64,000 nt of DNA from Balanoglossus misakiensis (Eukaryota; Hemichordata). This document shows positions 12,283 through 24,915 of this stretch, one piece after another. The position numbers and the translations under genes are program-made. Each line of letters starts with the position of its first letter. Position 1 is the first letter of the stretch. The notes beneath the pieces are model-generated. The model searched no databases and was not told the DNA's origin. It worked only from the letters and a program-made list of their open reading frames with translations. The stretch covers positions 6,758,001 to 6,822,000 of the forward strand of contig CM082595.2 in assembly GCA_040954595.2 (NCBI GenBank), given 5' to 3'.

Positions 12283-12622
12283 ACACAAAAACCACCACCA
12301 CAAGAGATTATATATACCATCCCTCCGCTTAACAGTACAGGTATCTGATGTCCCAGTCCCTCCAGTGGCCCCCAAACCCTGGGTGATGCAGTCACCCACT
12401 ACTTGCTTGTGACATGGTAGTGGTGAACTTTGTCCTTTGCCCTTTGTTACCCTGTGTTTGGCCTGCTGCTCACAGAACAGAACATTTAAACTTGAAAGGG
12501 TGCAAAGTACGTATGACTGAAATTAAGACAGTGGAGATAACATAATTTGAACGCTGAGGCCATATACATAGGGAACAGATTTTAGTGGAGTGCACGTAAC
12601 TTCAAGTGTATGTATATGTCTT

Positions 12623-12916
12623 AAAAAGGAAAAGTCTCTCTCTCTTTGCCCTTTTGACATTAATTATGTTTGATAAAAAATACTGTTTATGTTATTCTAC
12701 ATGTGGATAAATAGTGAATCAACGTTCAACCACACACAACTTCCATCCTGCTTGTAGACATGAGAGTGAAAACTCACCAAAATGAATTATTGATCTCTAC
12801 CGTTTATTCATTTTATTGAGATTTTTACTTTCATATCCTACAAACAGGATGGAAGTTGATTGTATCAAACATAATTAATCGAAATAGAGCAGAGAGAGAG
12901 AGACTTTGTCCCTTGA
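12623..12916. mobile_element. Palindromic MITE, copy 2
   Basis: Same family as the element at 7638, with a degraded left end (AAAGTCTCTCTCTC) and a right end reading GAGAGAGACTTTGTCCC. It shares internal CAACCACACACAACTTCCATCC and the self-complementary body. About 294 bp. Confidence 0.75.
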
Positions 12917-13317
12917 ACTTAAAGGCATCACACATTGGGGGGGGGGGGGGGGGGGCTAGGATATTGCAAATGTATAAACTAAGCAAAACAATCATGTAGG
13001 TAACACCAGTTCTAATGTGACTAACGCTGCCATGATAAACAGTAGTAAGTTACTGCTCTGTTTTTTGCATAATAAAAGTTATATGTAGTTATCAGCAATG
13101 TATTATTTGCATATATTTTGCATATGCGTAATTTTGTAGTCATTTCAAATCTAAAAGTTGTATTTTTGAACACAGTAGAAATCATTAATGATAAAGATTG
13201 CATATAATTTTAATAATATATGCATGATTTTAAATCAGTGTTTTCAAAAGCATGAGATCTGTTTTGTTGAAATCTATTTGCTGTCCTTAGTTTGCATAAA
13301 ATTGGTTGTTGTCATGA

Positions 13318-13838
13318 AAAGGGACAAAGTCTCTCTCGCTGCCTTTTTTTCATTAATTAGGTTTGATACAAGACACTGTTTACGTTATTCTACATTTGGA
13401 TATATAGTGAATGAATGTTCGACCACACACAACTTCCATCCTGTTTGTAAGATATGAGAGTAAAAATCTCGCCAGAATGAATAAATGGTGAACACCGATT
13501 ATTCATTTGGCGAGTTTTTCACTCTCGTGTCTGCAAGTGGGATGGAAGTTGTGTGTGGTTCACTACATATACACGTGTACATTAACATAAAAAGTGTCTT
13601 GTATCAAACATAATTACCGTTAAAGTCATTTAATAAGACGCACCTTTTTTGAGTGACAGTGTGTGCCGAAAAGGGGGTGCGACTTATAATACTAATGTTC
13701 TGTTGTATTCATTTCCTTAAAATCTCCTCCCAAACAAGTCTTTCAAAGAAGGGGTGTGACTTATAATACCGCTGCGACTTATAAAGTGACTTTAACGGTA
13801 ATAGAAAAAAGGCAGTGAGAGAGAGACTTTGTCCCTTT
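13318..13838. mobile_element. Palindromic MITE, copy 3, split by a nested element
   Basis: Ends are AAAGGGACAAAGTCTCTCTC and its inverted copy finishing at 13838. Removing the nested insertion at 13617-13798 restores a body comparable in length to copies 1 and 4. Confidence 0.8.
13617..13798. mobile_element. Nested 182-bp MITE with TA target duplication
   Basis: Terminal inverted repeats CCGTTAAAGTCA (left) and TGACTTTAACGG (right). TA dinucleotides flank it at 13615-13616 and 13799-13800. Other copies of the host MITE read uninterrupted CATAATTAAT at this point, which shows a clean insertion duplicating TA, as Tc1/mariner-type transposases do. The body repeats a GCGACTTATAA motif. Confidence 0.8.
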
Positions 13839-15011
13839 AACAATTTGCACATTACTATAGTTGCATAAAATGTGTCCAATAGTGAATTGAAAGGGATAAA
13901 CTTGTTGAGATGTGTTTCTGGTCACAAGAGGACACCTGTCAAGTAGCAGAGTTCAAAGTTTCGTGTACAGTTGGTGAAATAGTGATATGAATGACTAAAG
14001 CCCTTGGTGAATATTATGCACAGAATTGTGTTGGTATTTTTGTTATGTAAGGTGAATGTCAGGATGTTTTTTAGTTCAACACATCAATGCGTTTCTTGTT
14101 TTTGGAATTTACACAAAGTGTAGTACCATTATGTCGTTTGAAGTCTTTGTTACTTTTTTTATTGTTGTCACCCCATCATTAATTTATTAATTTTTATTGT
14201 GGGTCCCATTTTAGAATCTCTTTTCATCATGTAGACATATATAGCCTGTCATCAAAAGTCATGGCTGGACTATAACAGGGTTCAACATTGTTACAGGAAA
14301 ATCTTGGATAGTCAGGTTGAATTTTGAGGCCACTACTAGTAAAAAAGTCCTTGGAAATCTTGGTGCACATTAAAATTGCTCAATTAGGGGCAAAATTGCC
14401 AAAATGGTTTTAGCTTTTGAGTAAAATTTTAGGTTCCTGTCGCTCTACTGAATATGGTACGTATTAGTAGGAAAGAGTGTATGCCTACCTTTGTGATTTG
14501 CATTATAATAGGCTGGGCTACAGCATGCTATGAGTTGAATAACTGGACCCTTGTATTCAGAAAAAAGGGGTGAGTCATTTGAGAATGAGACTCCAGCGTA
14601 TTTGGGGATCTTTTTACAGCGTTATGTAAAAAGAGTCTGCCTATTCAAGATTTTACCAGGACCAAAAGTTTAGGTATGGTTACAAGGCCCATTTGAAGTT
14701 TAGGCAAGGTTCTTTGCTGAAATTAAGCAAGCTGAGGATGATGATGATGATGATCATGTTTGAAGAAAAAAAACTTATTTTGGTAGTCAGAGTATAGATT
14801 TCGGCCATACAAATTCATTGTACAAATCGGTTGATTTATTTTTCGATGTCTGTAGGGGAATTACTGCACATGGATGATACCTTGTAATACTTGTATAATT
14901 AAGTACAACGAGTATTGTATTTTGTTTGTTTTATACGTTAATGTCCTGGCCGGTGACGTGAAGTAAAGACTGATTGAAAATCTCATACTGTATACTGTTC
15001 TGTTCAAAATG

Positions 15012-15058
15012 ATGTATGTATGTATGTATGTATGTATGTATGTATGTATGTATGTATG

Positions 15059-15090
<32 letters not shown>

Positions 15091-15276
15091 TGTATGTATG
15101 TATGTATGTATGTATGTATGTATGTATGTATGTATGTATGTATGTATGTATGTACGTACGTACGTACGTACGTACGTACGTACGTACGTACGTACGTACG
15201 TACGTACGTACGTACGTATGTATGTATGTATGTATGTATGTATGTATGTATGTATGTATGTATGTATGTATGTATG
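15012..15276. repeat. Compound tetranucleotide microsatellite (TATG)n-(TACG)16-(TATG)n
   Basis: About 265 bp of 4-bp repeat, with an uninterrupted block of sixteen TACG units at 15153-15216 flanked by TATG arrays. Open frames on both strands here are repeat artefacts (Tyr-Val-Cys-Met or Thr-Tyr-Ile-His periodicity). Confidence 0.97.
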
Positions 15277-15697
15277 CTTTTTGTACTGCAACTGTAACTT
15301 TCTGTGGGTGTGTTGCTTATAAGGCAAGAGTATACCTACTGTCAGAAAGGATCGAATAAGCACTCTAAAACAAAGAGTTCAGTCCAAGAAAGTGAGATTA
15401 ATTTATTCAGATCAACAGCCACCCGTGCTCCCGCTTCTGACACTCTAAAGACTAAAATAAATCACTTGTATACACAATTTTCGGGGGCAACCACCAAATA
15501 TCATAAATATACATTTCTCATTAATTTCCCAAATTTCTACTTCAAATAAGTTAACAGAAAGGCGATAGGCGGAAAGTTACTTTACAAAACTTCTTTTTGG
15601 TTAAAAGTAAAGCCTCTAAAAAGTAAAGTTTCTCTGAGTACGGTCAAAAGTACACTGACGTTTCTACTATTCGTGCACGTTTCCTTGGTTATCCAAT

Positions 15698-16879
15698 TCA
15701 TCCCTCGTCTTCTCGAAGCGACTTCACTTCTTCTGACGTCAGTCCGTCCTCTTTGGGCTGTTTTTTGCTGTCGCTGTTCTTCTTGCAGCTGGATATCGCG
15801 ACCACGACGGATCCCAGCACAACGACACCGGCACCGGAAAAGTCAAACGGTGTTAACGTGTATTTAAATAAGAACAAGTCGGAGAGATAGGACACCACGA
15901 GTTGGATGTTCGAGAGAAGAGCGACGGTCGCCGCCGTTTCCAACTGCAGACTCTTATACCGCGTCCAGGTGCTGAAAAGCGTGCTGACGCAGACGACGAA
16001 TAAATAGCAAATGACGTTCGCATCCAAGTCCCACTTGGGCTGACCGACGAAGAACATCAGCACGCAGTTCATCAATGCCCCAACTACGCTGTTGTAGAAC
16101 ATGATCGCGTACACGTTCACCCGTCCACGAACCGCCCGTCCGATGATGTACCCTGCCGAGATGCCGAAAACGGACAGCAAAGTGAGCATATAGGCCATAG
16201 TTTCACTTCGACTCGGGGCTGTGTGCGCCGGAGCCAGGAACTCCGGTCTGGTGATGAGCAAGATGCCTACTGCGTTGAGCAGGGCGGCGGTCACCTCGGC
16301 GACCCGGCAAAATTCTTTCAGGCACAGACACGCCAGCACGGCCGTTACTATGGACAAGGTACCCTGTATGATTGCGTTGATGTTGCCGAGGGGGGCCATG
16401 GGGAGCGCGTAGAGGAGGGCTATCGAGGCGACCGTTCCCACGGCCCCGTTGCCGACCAAGGCCAGCCGGTCCTTCCACGTCTGAAGACGCAGGTCCACCT
16501 GCTTGTACAGTATGAACGGCACCACCGTCGCCGTTCCCACCACCCCGGTCAGGAACTTGATCTGGTACTGCGTCACGCCCGCCCGCTGGGCGAACACGAT
16601 GAAGACGGCGCTGACGGCGTACGAGATCCCGCTGAGCAGGGCGAGCGATACGCCGAGCGCGGAATCGATGCAACGGAGAATCGGACCGGGAGATCTTCTC
16701 CTCTTCTCCGGGTGGGTGTTCCAGCTGAACAAATCGTCGTCGTCCGCGGAATCGTATTCGTGCCAAACCCGGACCAAGCTGAACGGCTGGTCCATGCCAA
16801 CGCCGATCGACGTCGGAGACAAAAAACGCGAGGCAAACGGAATCACTCGCGATCCAATGTAATGAATTCCGCCAGGCAC
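15698..16879 (-). CDS. DMT-superfamily (EamA) transporter, SLC35-like
   Basis: An intronless 393-residue multispanning membrane protein. After a hydrophilic N-terminus of about 70 residues (acidic patch SADDDD, then KRRR) there are about ten hydrophobic segments in two similar halves, roughly residues 70-215 and 230-370, the arrangement of the EamA fold in the drug/metabolite transporter superfamily. Family-like features are LSGISYAVSAVF in the first helix, the NAIIQGTLSIVTAVLACLCL stretch near the end of the first half, and a Lys-rich cytosolic tail (CKKNSDSKKQPK). SLC35G-type members are the closest I can suggest; substrate cannot be read from sequence. The first Met was taken; the downstream Met at GMDQPF is an alternative start. 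GC content is visibly higher than its flanks. A minus-strand poly(A) signal lies at 15402-15407. Confidence 0.85.
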   Translation of the reverse strand: MPGGIHYIGSRVIPFASRFLSPTSIGVGMDQPFSLVRVWHEYDSADDDDLFSWNTHPEKRRRSPGPILRCIDSALGVSLALLSGISYAVSAVFIVFAQRAGVTQYQIKFLTGVVGTATVVPFILYKQVDLRLQTWKDRLALVGNGAVGTVASIALLYALPMAPLGNINAIIQGTLSIVTAVLACLCLKEFCRVAEVTAALLNAVGILLITRPEFLAPAHTAPSRSETMAYMLTLLSVFGISAGYIIGRAVRGRVNVYAIMFYNSVVGALMNCVLMFFVGQPKWDLDANVICYLFVVCVSTLFSTWTRYKSLQLETAATVALLSNIQLVVSYLSDLFLFKYTLTPFDFSGAGVVVLGSVVVAISSCKKNSDSKKQPKEDGLTSEEVKSLREDEG

Positions 16880-19800
16880 GACGATTTTTCACTTAAATCC
16901 ATTGAAAATCAATGCTGAACAACCGTGAATGCATTATTTATGACGAAACAACTTAAAAATATGCGATTCGTCGACTCTCCTTAGACATAATTATCATATT
17001 CGTTTTGTTGTTACACTGATGAACAAGTATATGAATTTAATTGTTTCCGGTGAAATAAAAATATTCAATACCAAGGATCACCAGACACGCTTTTACCGAC
17101 AAAAGATTTTGGTAAGAAAAAATATTCAAGCTTGGAAAAAAATTATGCTGCATTGACAAAGAAACCGGGACGTTTTCTTGGGAGTTTAGGATATTTTCAA
17201 GCCCGTTCGAAGAAACAAAAGTCATATTTTGAACATGCCAATAAAATTATGCCCGACAGGACCTCTTAGAGCGAGCGTATCACTCGTGAGTTATCTGCGA
17301 GAGGAACTCTCACCGAATAAGATATTCCAAATCTAACGCGATGATGCAGCACTGCACGTCATCAACTCGACTGATGACTTTTTTTTCCATTATTGAATCC
17401 ATCATCCGCAAAGTCTGGAATTTTGCGCGAAAACAAGAAATCGTAATAACGTCGGTGATATATGGGAGTAAAACAAAACACCTTATCGGCTGGAATGGCT
17501 CCCCTTACCCTAAGCATGTACCCCCTGACAATCAATCATCCCCAAGAACTGTGAATAATTAATAATATGAATCAGTATTATGAACAAACAAAAAACCCAA
17601 ATTTCTCTCGAGAGTTCGGTGCAGACAAGAGGGCGGAGAGGACGTTCCCGGCGGGAGGATGTTAACGAACCTGTAACATTTCTCAAATCCCATGTGTCTT
17701 ATCAAATTTTAATAAAAGCAATTCCTGAAATGTATAAACTACACACGCACTGAAACATTACACATTTTTGGGGATCCCACTTTCCGCTATTGCAATGCGA
17801 CGCACGGCATTTTCGTTCACATTACTTGGCCGTTTTAAAATTCTACTGTGCTTTTTTCGGTCGATAAATCAACAATGAAGTGCATTTCTGATGTGGTCAT
17901 CTCAGAAAGAAATGTCTACTTTTTTCAGGAAGGATGAATTTCGCGTTTTCATGTCTCTCTCTGCGATGCGTGATGATGTCAATTGTACTCGGCCGTCAAC
18001 AGATGCTCATCCGTTGGGGGAAAGGGCCGGAATAAGCTGAAAAAGACTTTTCTGGTCTGGTCCGTAAACTAACCATTGCGTTTGAAGAATTTGCTACAGA
18101 AATATTTTCTAAATGAACTGGTGTTGGCTGATGTAGTCTTCCATTGAAATTGCCAAATTATTTGTATAAGATAAAGCCATTCAAAAATCATCGCTTATCA
18201 CGCACTTAGTGATTTTTGTAATCGAGTATTTTCGATTACCGTTTTTAATGGTCTTGAGTCAATTATATGAAATATACACTGCCAGCCATGGTCTATGATG
18301 CTTTTCCAAGAAAGTTTGTCTAATTAAAAAACACCAGGATGACGTAAACGGTTATGATTTAGAATATCGACTGGTTTTCCCGAAATAAACGTTCGTGAAA
18401 ACAATCACTCGGTTGTATTGATTTTGGTTTCCAAGGTGATCGATGTGTATTCCAAAAATTAACTAAAACCATTTGCGTGAAGACTTTTTAAGAATAAGGG
18501 ATCGAAATTTCGATAGTCCGCATCCGGTCTTTACGCCTAATTGGATTTTTAAACGTTGTACTTTTCAGTTAATGATGGTTTTAACACAAGAGAAGCGTGG
18601 TACGTTCCTTAAACACTTAACTGTCACAGAGAATGATATGCGCATTTTAGCAACTTGTTTCAAAGTAGCCAGGACATTCAGTGCATATTGATCATAGCAG
18701 GTTTAGTCTTTTCGCCACCACCAATATCATCATCATCAAATATACGTGTCGATTTCGATTTTACTAAACGTCCATTATTCCATCGACCGCTGGCAAGTTT
18801 GGTCGAATGTTATTCATGTTAACAATTTTGTGATATTAATGATTAACGACACTGTAACGATCAATCCTTATGTAAACGCAAGTTTTCTAAAGTCACTTCT
18901 GATCGAATGTACTTTTAGGATACCGGATAGACGCAAAGATGCATTGTCTTCTACTATAATAGCGCCAGAGTACTTTTACCTCGTCAATTTCCATCTTTAT
19001 GATTATGTGAACCACGCATTCCGTAGTTGTTCTGTTTATCGATCTATTTAGACCTGGAGAAATCATACTGCAGGGACGAAACGCGATTACAAGAAACGCT
19101 TGGTGTGTGTGTGTGTCTTTTTTAAATGACGGTTTTTAAGCCGGTGCAGGGTCAGCGATAATCCCTGCGCACCACCCCACTTCTCCAACCGGGGGTCGCA
19201 CACCCGACTCACCTTGGCATCTACACGTCGCTGGGGATTTCCCGTAAACTAATGTCCTTCAGAACCATGTCGCACATAATCCGGCGGTCGTATAAGTGAA
19301 CCCCGGCGAGAGTTGCAGACGACACTTAGTGTCAAAACTAACAAAGTCTATCCATCATTTATCAGGCCAGCTCTTGCGGGGATTTTCTAGAGAAGAGCAC
19401 AATTAAGCTTTTATGTTGTATTTCTTCAACCGGGGTGACCTCTTCGGTGTCTCAACGGACGGGATTCAGAACATTAAAGTGAATGAATATTATTCTCTAA
19501 TTTAGGAAATTCCTGTCGTTGCCGTCCTCGTGCTTAGGGAGCTTTCATTTATTATGAGCGGGGTGGGAGGAGGGTCACACTTTATGATGAATCGTCCTTA
19601 ATTCCCCCCCCCCCTCCGGCCCACCCCTCATAAATACGGAAAGCTCCCTTAAGTTTTACAGAAAATGAAGTAAATCAAACTCAAACTAAATATTTATCAT
19701 TCTCTCCGACAGGCATTTGCTTGAGCGTTCCCCGCGACGCGTAAACAGGTCTCAGGACGTCTTGACATCGAGACGTTGCGAAACTCGATCCATGTACATG

Positions 19801-20041
19801 TACGTGTGCTTAAGTTGTGTGGCCGGGATAGGTACAGTCTTCAATTTAACATAAACTAACCTTGTGGTCTACTGCTATCGTGTTTCGTATCGAAGGCATG
19901 GCATTTGACCTACGTACTGCTTTTAGGCACGGAGCCCGCAACGCCCAGGGTCCTTGCTTTAGGCAATACGCACGGGCATACCAAGAGAGGGACTTTCCGC
20001 TGCCGTAATCTGTCGTTCCCCCCACCCCCCTACCGTCGACC
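16880..20041. other. Intergenic, no recognised gene
   Basis: A few open frames of 60-101 codons are present (for example 18473-18691 and 18746-19051, both plus), with no recognisable motif or splice context. The region contains short C-runs and an inverted pair of GGGAGCTTTC/GAAAGCTCCC-like segments near 19540 and 19640. Presumably the 5' flank of both the transporter gene and SULT-A. Confidence 0.4.
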
Positions 20042-21258
20042 ATGTTTACTCCTGTTTTAGCCGGACAGTTTACGCGCGACCGGATGGTCTTTCCCGGCTT
20101 TGTACGGAGGGACTTCAAAGAGGTGGTCGGGAATTTCGAGTGTAGAGAAGACGATGTCTTCGTGATGTCGTATCCAAGATCTGGTAGGTGGGAGAGGGCC
20201 GAGTATTTTGTCATTGAACGATAAAGCGACAATTTGACTGAAAACCACGAGGAACGTTTGTTTGGTTGAATGGTTATTTGATTGGTTGGTTGGTTGGCAT
20301 AGCTAAACCCAATTTTTATATCTACTCTCCGCCATCTTTCTATGCAAATAACTTTCCCCAGAGCAGGGGTGATGTCGTGCGATAAATCTACACAGTCTCG
20401 GCGACTGAAGCAGCATATTAATCTAACGCAGCCCTGTTCCCATCTCTCACGAACAACAGGCACAACTTGGGTCATCGAGATGGTGTCGCTGATCCTGAAC
20501 GGAGCGAACACCAAGAGCAATCGAAAAGGTCACCAGTTCTTTAGGTCGCCAGTTTTAGAAGTGGTGTACGCTGATATACAGAGGTGAGACGGGGTCCATT
20601 ACTTTCAGTGAAAAATATAGTCCACCAATTCTTGATTTCAAATTCTCGATTTAATAAATTAATAATCTAAAGATGCCTTGATCCAAATGTGGCAAAAAGT
20701 TTTAAGACTTAGGTTTTCGGAGTCGAATGCCGCGTACTTTTGGTTATATCCACCGGCTATACCTTTTTGTTCTGTATATCAGCATGACGCAGTGCGCATC
20801 TTGGTAGACTTTCGGTAACGTGAATTATCACGTGGTCAGCCATGAATTGTCACGTGGTCAGCTTACATGTGTATTAACACACCCCGGATGGAAGCCTTCA
20901 TCTTCACTGTTGTACTTGGACATGTCAAGGTTAAGGATGTGTGATATTGTCATGACACATTGCACTATGTATTTTGTATCTCTCTGTACATCAGATACAT
21001 GTGGATTTTGCGCCTGATGATCAGGTATAAAGCGTGGTTGCCCAACTTTGTGTGGAAACACGTGGAATTCATGGAAGAGTCCGGCTTAGAATCGGCAGAC
21101 GCAGTCAAGTATCTGAAAACGATGGAATCACCGCGTGTAATCAAGTCACACTTGCCCTTCCAGTTCTTACCCAAGCAAGCCATGGAGAAGAAATCAAAGG
21201 TACGTGTATATGGTTAGGATACGTCACGAGTAGCCGTTCAAATGTTCACCACATTTTC

Positions 21259-21307
<49 letters not shown>

Positions 21308-23406
21308 CTGTGTATAGATGTTCTCCACATGCGCGTATGTATGTGTATGTGTGTGTGTGTAAGGTCTGGCTGTATGTCTGACTGACTGACTGACTGACTA
21401 CCTCATTGATGCTGTACAAAAATCATATAGGCTAAGGCGCTTCACATCCCAAATTATAAAAATGTAATTTTCTAATAAAATTAAATAATGCCGTTTTCTA
21501 TCTTTAAGCCTTAGCACGGAATAAAATAGCCGGGACATTGTTGAAATGAAAATAAACGTTGGAATTATATTGACATCAACTAGTTGCTAGACATGACGAA
21601 ATAATCTGAAACTTAATATAATTGTAATAGTCATCGCCGTTTCTTCATCACTATAGATTGTGTACGTCTCCAGAAATCCAAAGGACACCTTAGTTTCATA
21701 CTATTACTTCCACAGAAGTTGCAAAGCAATGGATCATTACGTGAATCCATGGACTGATTTTTACAAGATGTTCAAAGATAAGACACGTAGGTACAAAGTA
21801 ATATTTTCCAGGAGAACATTCAAATTCCGAAGGAGTTTTACTGTTAAAATATCGCTGGTTGTATGTGAACGTAACTTATGGGGTCTACAGCTCTTCCCAC
21901 TGAAAATTGTTTTGAAATGTATCGATAAATTGTGTGGGGGTGACATTATGTTGTTTACCAGATAATGAATCAAGCCTCTACCATTGTGTCTCTCAACCAC
22001 CCATACTACAAAATAATGGCCATATAAAGTGATTGTAATGCTCACTCGGACTGTACAGGAATGCCTTATTTCTTCTACAAGTTGCATAAACAGCAGCATG
22101 AAAGATGTTGAAGCGCCCTCTAACACCACTTTCATGTTTTTCCCCGATCGAGTCGTTTCAAGTCAGCGGTGGGCCATAGCCTTTTATTTCACCCTTCCTG
22201 TTGCAGTGAATTGCACTACTATAACAAGCTTTCTTGCAAGACATATTTCCGTTAGAACAAGTCCAATACACAGTTCCGTTGCCACACACAACAGAACACA
22301 TAACCCTAAAATGCACTTTCCATACCAACAGTTGGCTATGGAGATTGGTTCGACCACGTGGTTGGCTGGTGGGAGCATAGGGACGAGGAAAACGTCTGTT
22401 TCTTGAAATACGAAGACATCATGAAGGTAAGCTAAAGTAGGCAAAATGGATGTCCCTGTGAGACAATAGGCCATTTGCATGACCTATAACATGTAAATGA
22501 CCTATGCAAATGCCTATTGTCTTTCTCTATGGCCGCTCCGTTCACTGATCAGTTTCAAGTCTATCGCCCCCTTTGATTCAATGATTTAACTTTCCGAATT
22601 TCAGAGAAATATGACGTGGATATTTTAGAGTTACCGTCACATTTTTTCTCATTGTACGCGTTTCAGGATAGCAGAGGGACACTGCTTCGTCTGGCTAGAT
22701 TTCTCGGAAAGGACCTGACAGACGAAAACGTAGAAACAATTCTCGAGTACGTTAAATTTGAGAATATGCAGGAGAATCGCGCTGTTAATCACTGCGATGT
22801 GACTCGGAGCGAGGAACCGCCGTTTATAAGGAAAGGTTAGTTGTATCTCAAAATTACGTTGTGCTGCTTATTCGCTTTGGTCGTTTGAGGGCAGGATACT
22901 TCAACCACCTTGCATTTTGCGATATGGCATCATCATGTGGTTTCAGTTACAAAGATGGAAGTTTTTAACACCCAATATTTATAACTTTATACATCTTTTC
23001 ACTGTTGATGAAACATTTTAGATTTCGCTTGGATTAATCTGATCTTGTTTCTAAAACATACCGTCCTCTGGATCTTCTTTGAAACTACATCAAAATCACT
23101 TCCGGTTGGTCAACTTTAAACATTACACTGTGTTAGATGACGACTCCGCGTCTTACGTCACATCCGGTTTCACCAAACATGGCGGTGAAACGTTAACTCT
23201 ATTACCCAGCATTTTTGTACACCGTTATACGTGGATGGTTATCGTTGTACAGAAATTTCATCTTAATGCATTTGACCCCTTTTAATATATTTTATATAGG
23301 GATCATTGGGGATTGGAAAAACCATTACACTGTCGCACAGAATGTGGAATTTGAAGAGCTGTACGAGGAAAGGATGAGAAGCACTGGATTGACGTACGAA
23401 TGGTGA
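20042..23406 (+). CDS. Cytosolic sulfotransferase, SULT-A
   Basis: Predicted to transfer sulfate from PAPS to a small hydroxyl or amine acceptor in the cytosol. Seven coding exons: 20042-20183, 20460-20583, 21025-21199, 21657-21786, 22332-22426, 22667-22835, 23300-23406; 942 nt, 313 residues. The 5'-phosphosulfate loop is YPRSGTTW (residues 44-51), with Arg46 where nearly all family members have Lys. Catalytic His131 lies in KSHLPF; the 3'-phosphate site is [10 protein letters not shown]; the C-terminal RKGIIGDWK segment starts at 277. The dimer motif reads [10 protein letters not shown], so the usual final Glu is Val. About 25 residues are inserted before the catalytic His compared with human SULT1A1. 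Start: first in-frame Met before a short family-like N-terminus; distal start not excluded. Most diverged of the five and the only plus-strand member on this side. Confidence 0.9.
21259..21310. repeat. (TCTG)n microsatellite in SULT-A intron 3
   Basis: About twelve TCTG units with one substitution, followed after ~70 bp by a short GACT array (21378-21398). Confidence 0.9.
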
Positions 23407-23718
23407 CAGTGCCCTCTACAGTTGAGAGGAGCGGTTAGAGCATTGGAGGGCATCATAATCTATTATTATGCGACGATTTTACTGATATATCAAATTATTC
23501 GGTTGTGCAGGCGGGCTGCTCATAAATATGACTGTTGTACGTAATGGCACACATCTGTAGAGTTACGACTAGCCATAGATGAGTTTGCTTCGCTGATGTG
23601 GTTAGGTTATGAGACTGCAGACAGACTGCAGACCCTCTGCAAGCGCCTGTGCCAAATCATCGCTCCCAATAGGCCCATTTCAGAACCCCACGAGACCCTG
23701 CGAGATCTTGCGTGGTTT

Positions 23719-23920
23719 GGTAATTCTGGATATTTCTCATGTGACACAGGAGAAACAACATAGGGCCCATCGTGTTATTAAAACGGCACAAAAGTTACAA
23801 TTTTTGTTAATTAAACCTTGCACTTATTCTAGTTTCATACACCATTTGACTTGTAGTTATTGTCTAGCAACACGTTGCTACGGTAATTTAACAAGTCTCG
23901 CGAGTTCTCGCAATTGAACT
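23719..23920. repeat. Dispersed repeat, copy 1 (partner at 28067)
   Basis: Shares several blocks with 28067-28262: AATTCTGGA, GTGACACAGG, CGGCACAAAAGTTACAAT, GCTACGGTAATTTA and TCTCGCGAG. A CGAGATCTTGCG-like stretch just upstream (about 23700) partly mirrors the right end, suggesting terminal inverted repeats. Confidence 0.6.
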
Positions 23921-24832
23921 GGACAGTTTAGGGGGTTTAAAGGATTAGGCTATATATAAAATTGAACTATTTAGCGCCAGTGGATTTTCTGTACAATCAT
24001 CGGGTTTATAATTTAGTGATACAGACACTTTAACCATGGTGGTAAATATGGGAAAAAATCAAATTAGCAGCATCTTTAATTAACATATTTACATAAAAAT
24101 CTAAATACAACTCTTTCTTTAATTAATTATCATTTTAGTGTCATGTGTGTTGTCATTTTATATTCGCTGTGTCATGTCTCTATCTTCATGATCGTGGCAA
24201 AGTTTGTTCTTGTACATGTATTACCTCTCCAACGTTAAAAGTGTATCACATCGACCTTGCGGTCCGATTCCTGATGGTGATTTCACCTTCCCAAAAGCAG
24301 GGCACGGCACCTCTTCACGTTTACTTGATATTTATTACGACAAGGTGACTGGTGTCAAGGGAGTAGGCTTAGTTATTGATGATTGCCTCCACCCTCTACA
24401 AAGAACTCGTTCAACAAGGCGTGTTACTTGGGGGAGAGCAGTGTTGGCCTCTAACCTGCCTAGAAAGTGTATCACGACTTTCCCGCCAAAACGGCCAAGG
24501 TGGAATATGTAGGCCATGACCGACAAATAAACAAAATGCATGACCTTGTCCTCGTAAATAGTTCAAAACAACTGTGACAACTAGAACAGCCTCTGAAAAT
24601 GGACTATTTATAGGAGCTGGCGAACTAAATGCGGGAGTACTCAAGCGAAAATTCGGGTCACCGGAAGACCCAGCCAAAAGTACCAGCGGCACGCATACAA
24701 TATTGCATTCAACTTTTACGTGTTAATCCAGTTTCTCCATATCGCCGTTGAAGTATGTTTAGGTGACCCTAGCTACAGCGAGTTTCGACGCATTGTAATA
24801 TGCTTATGCCGCCAGACTAAAACTATTAACCC

Positions 24833-24915
24833 CCCAGCTCCCTCTTTGGAGATCCAATTTTACCAAAGAAAACAATGAATTTGGACTAAACCATTGTGGT
24901 GAAAGGGATAAGACT
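24833..24915. repeat. Dispersed repeat copy (partner at 10325)
   Basis: Matches the GPS2-intron copy in AAAACAATGAATTTGG, ACTAAACCATTGTGG and GTGAAAG, with a C-run at the left side. Confidence 0.55.

Larger units (their letters stand above)
12283..15697. other. GPS2 3' flank; no further gene
   Basis: Non-coding sequence with possible 3' UTR of GPS2 (candidate AATAAA near 13069), two copies of the palindromic MITE, a G-homopolymer near 12938-12955, and a long TATG/TACG microsatellite. The last ~300 bp probably hold the 3' UTR of the minus-strand transporter gene, with a minus-strand AATAAA at 15402-15407. Confidence 0.5.

Noticed and set aside
15004-15363. Open frames of 93-119 codons on both strands with Tyr-Val-Cys-Met or Thr-Tyr-Ile-His periodicity
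   Set aside because: Pure translation of the TATG/TACG microsatellite; open in several frames at once.
16203-16918. Two further open frames of about 230 codons overlapping the transporter gene
   Set aside because: Shadows in other frames of the GC-rich transporter coding sequence; Arg/Pro-rich with no domain.
19846-20520. 224-codon minus-strand open frame
   Set aside because: Antisense to SULT-A exons 1 and 2 and the intron between; no family resemblance.
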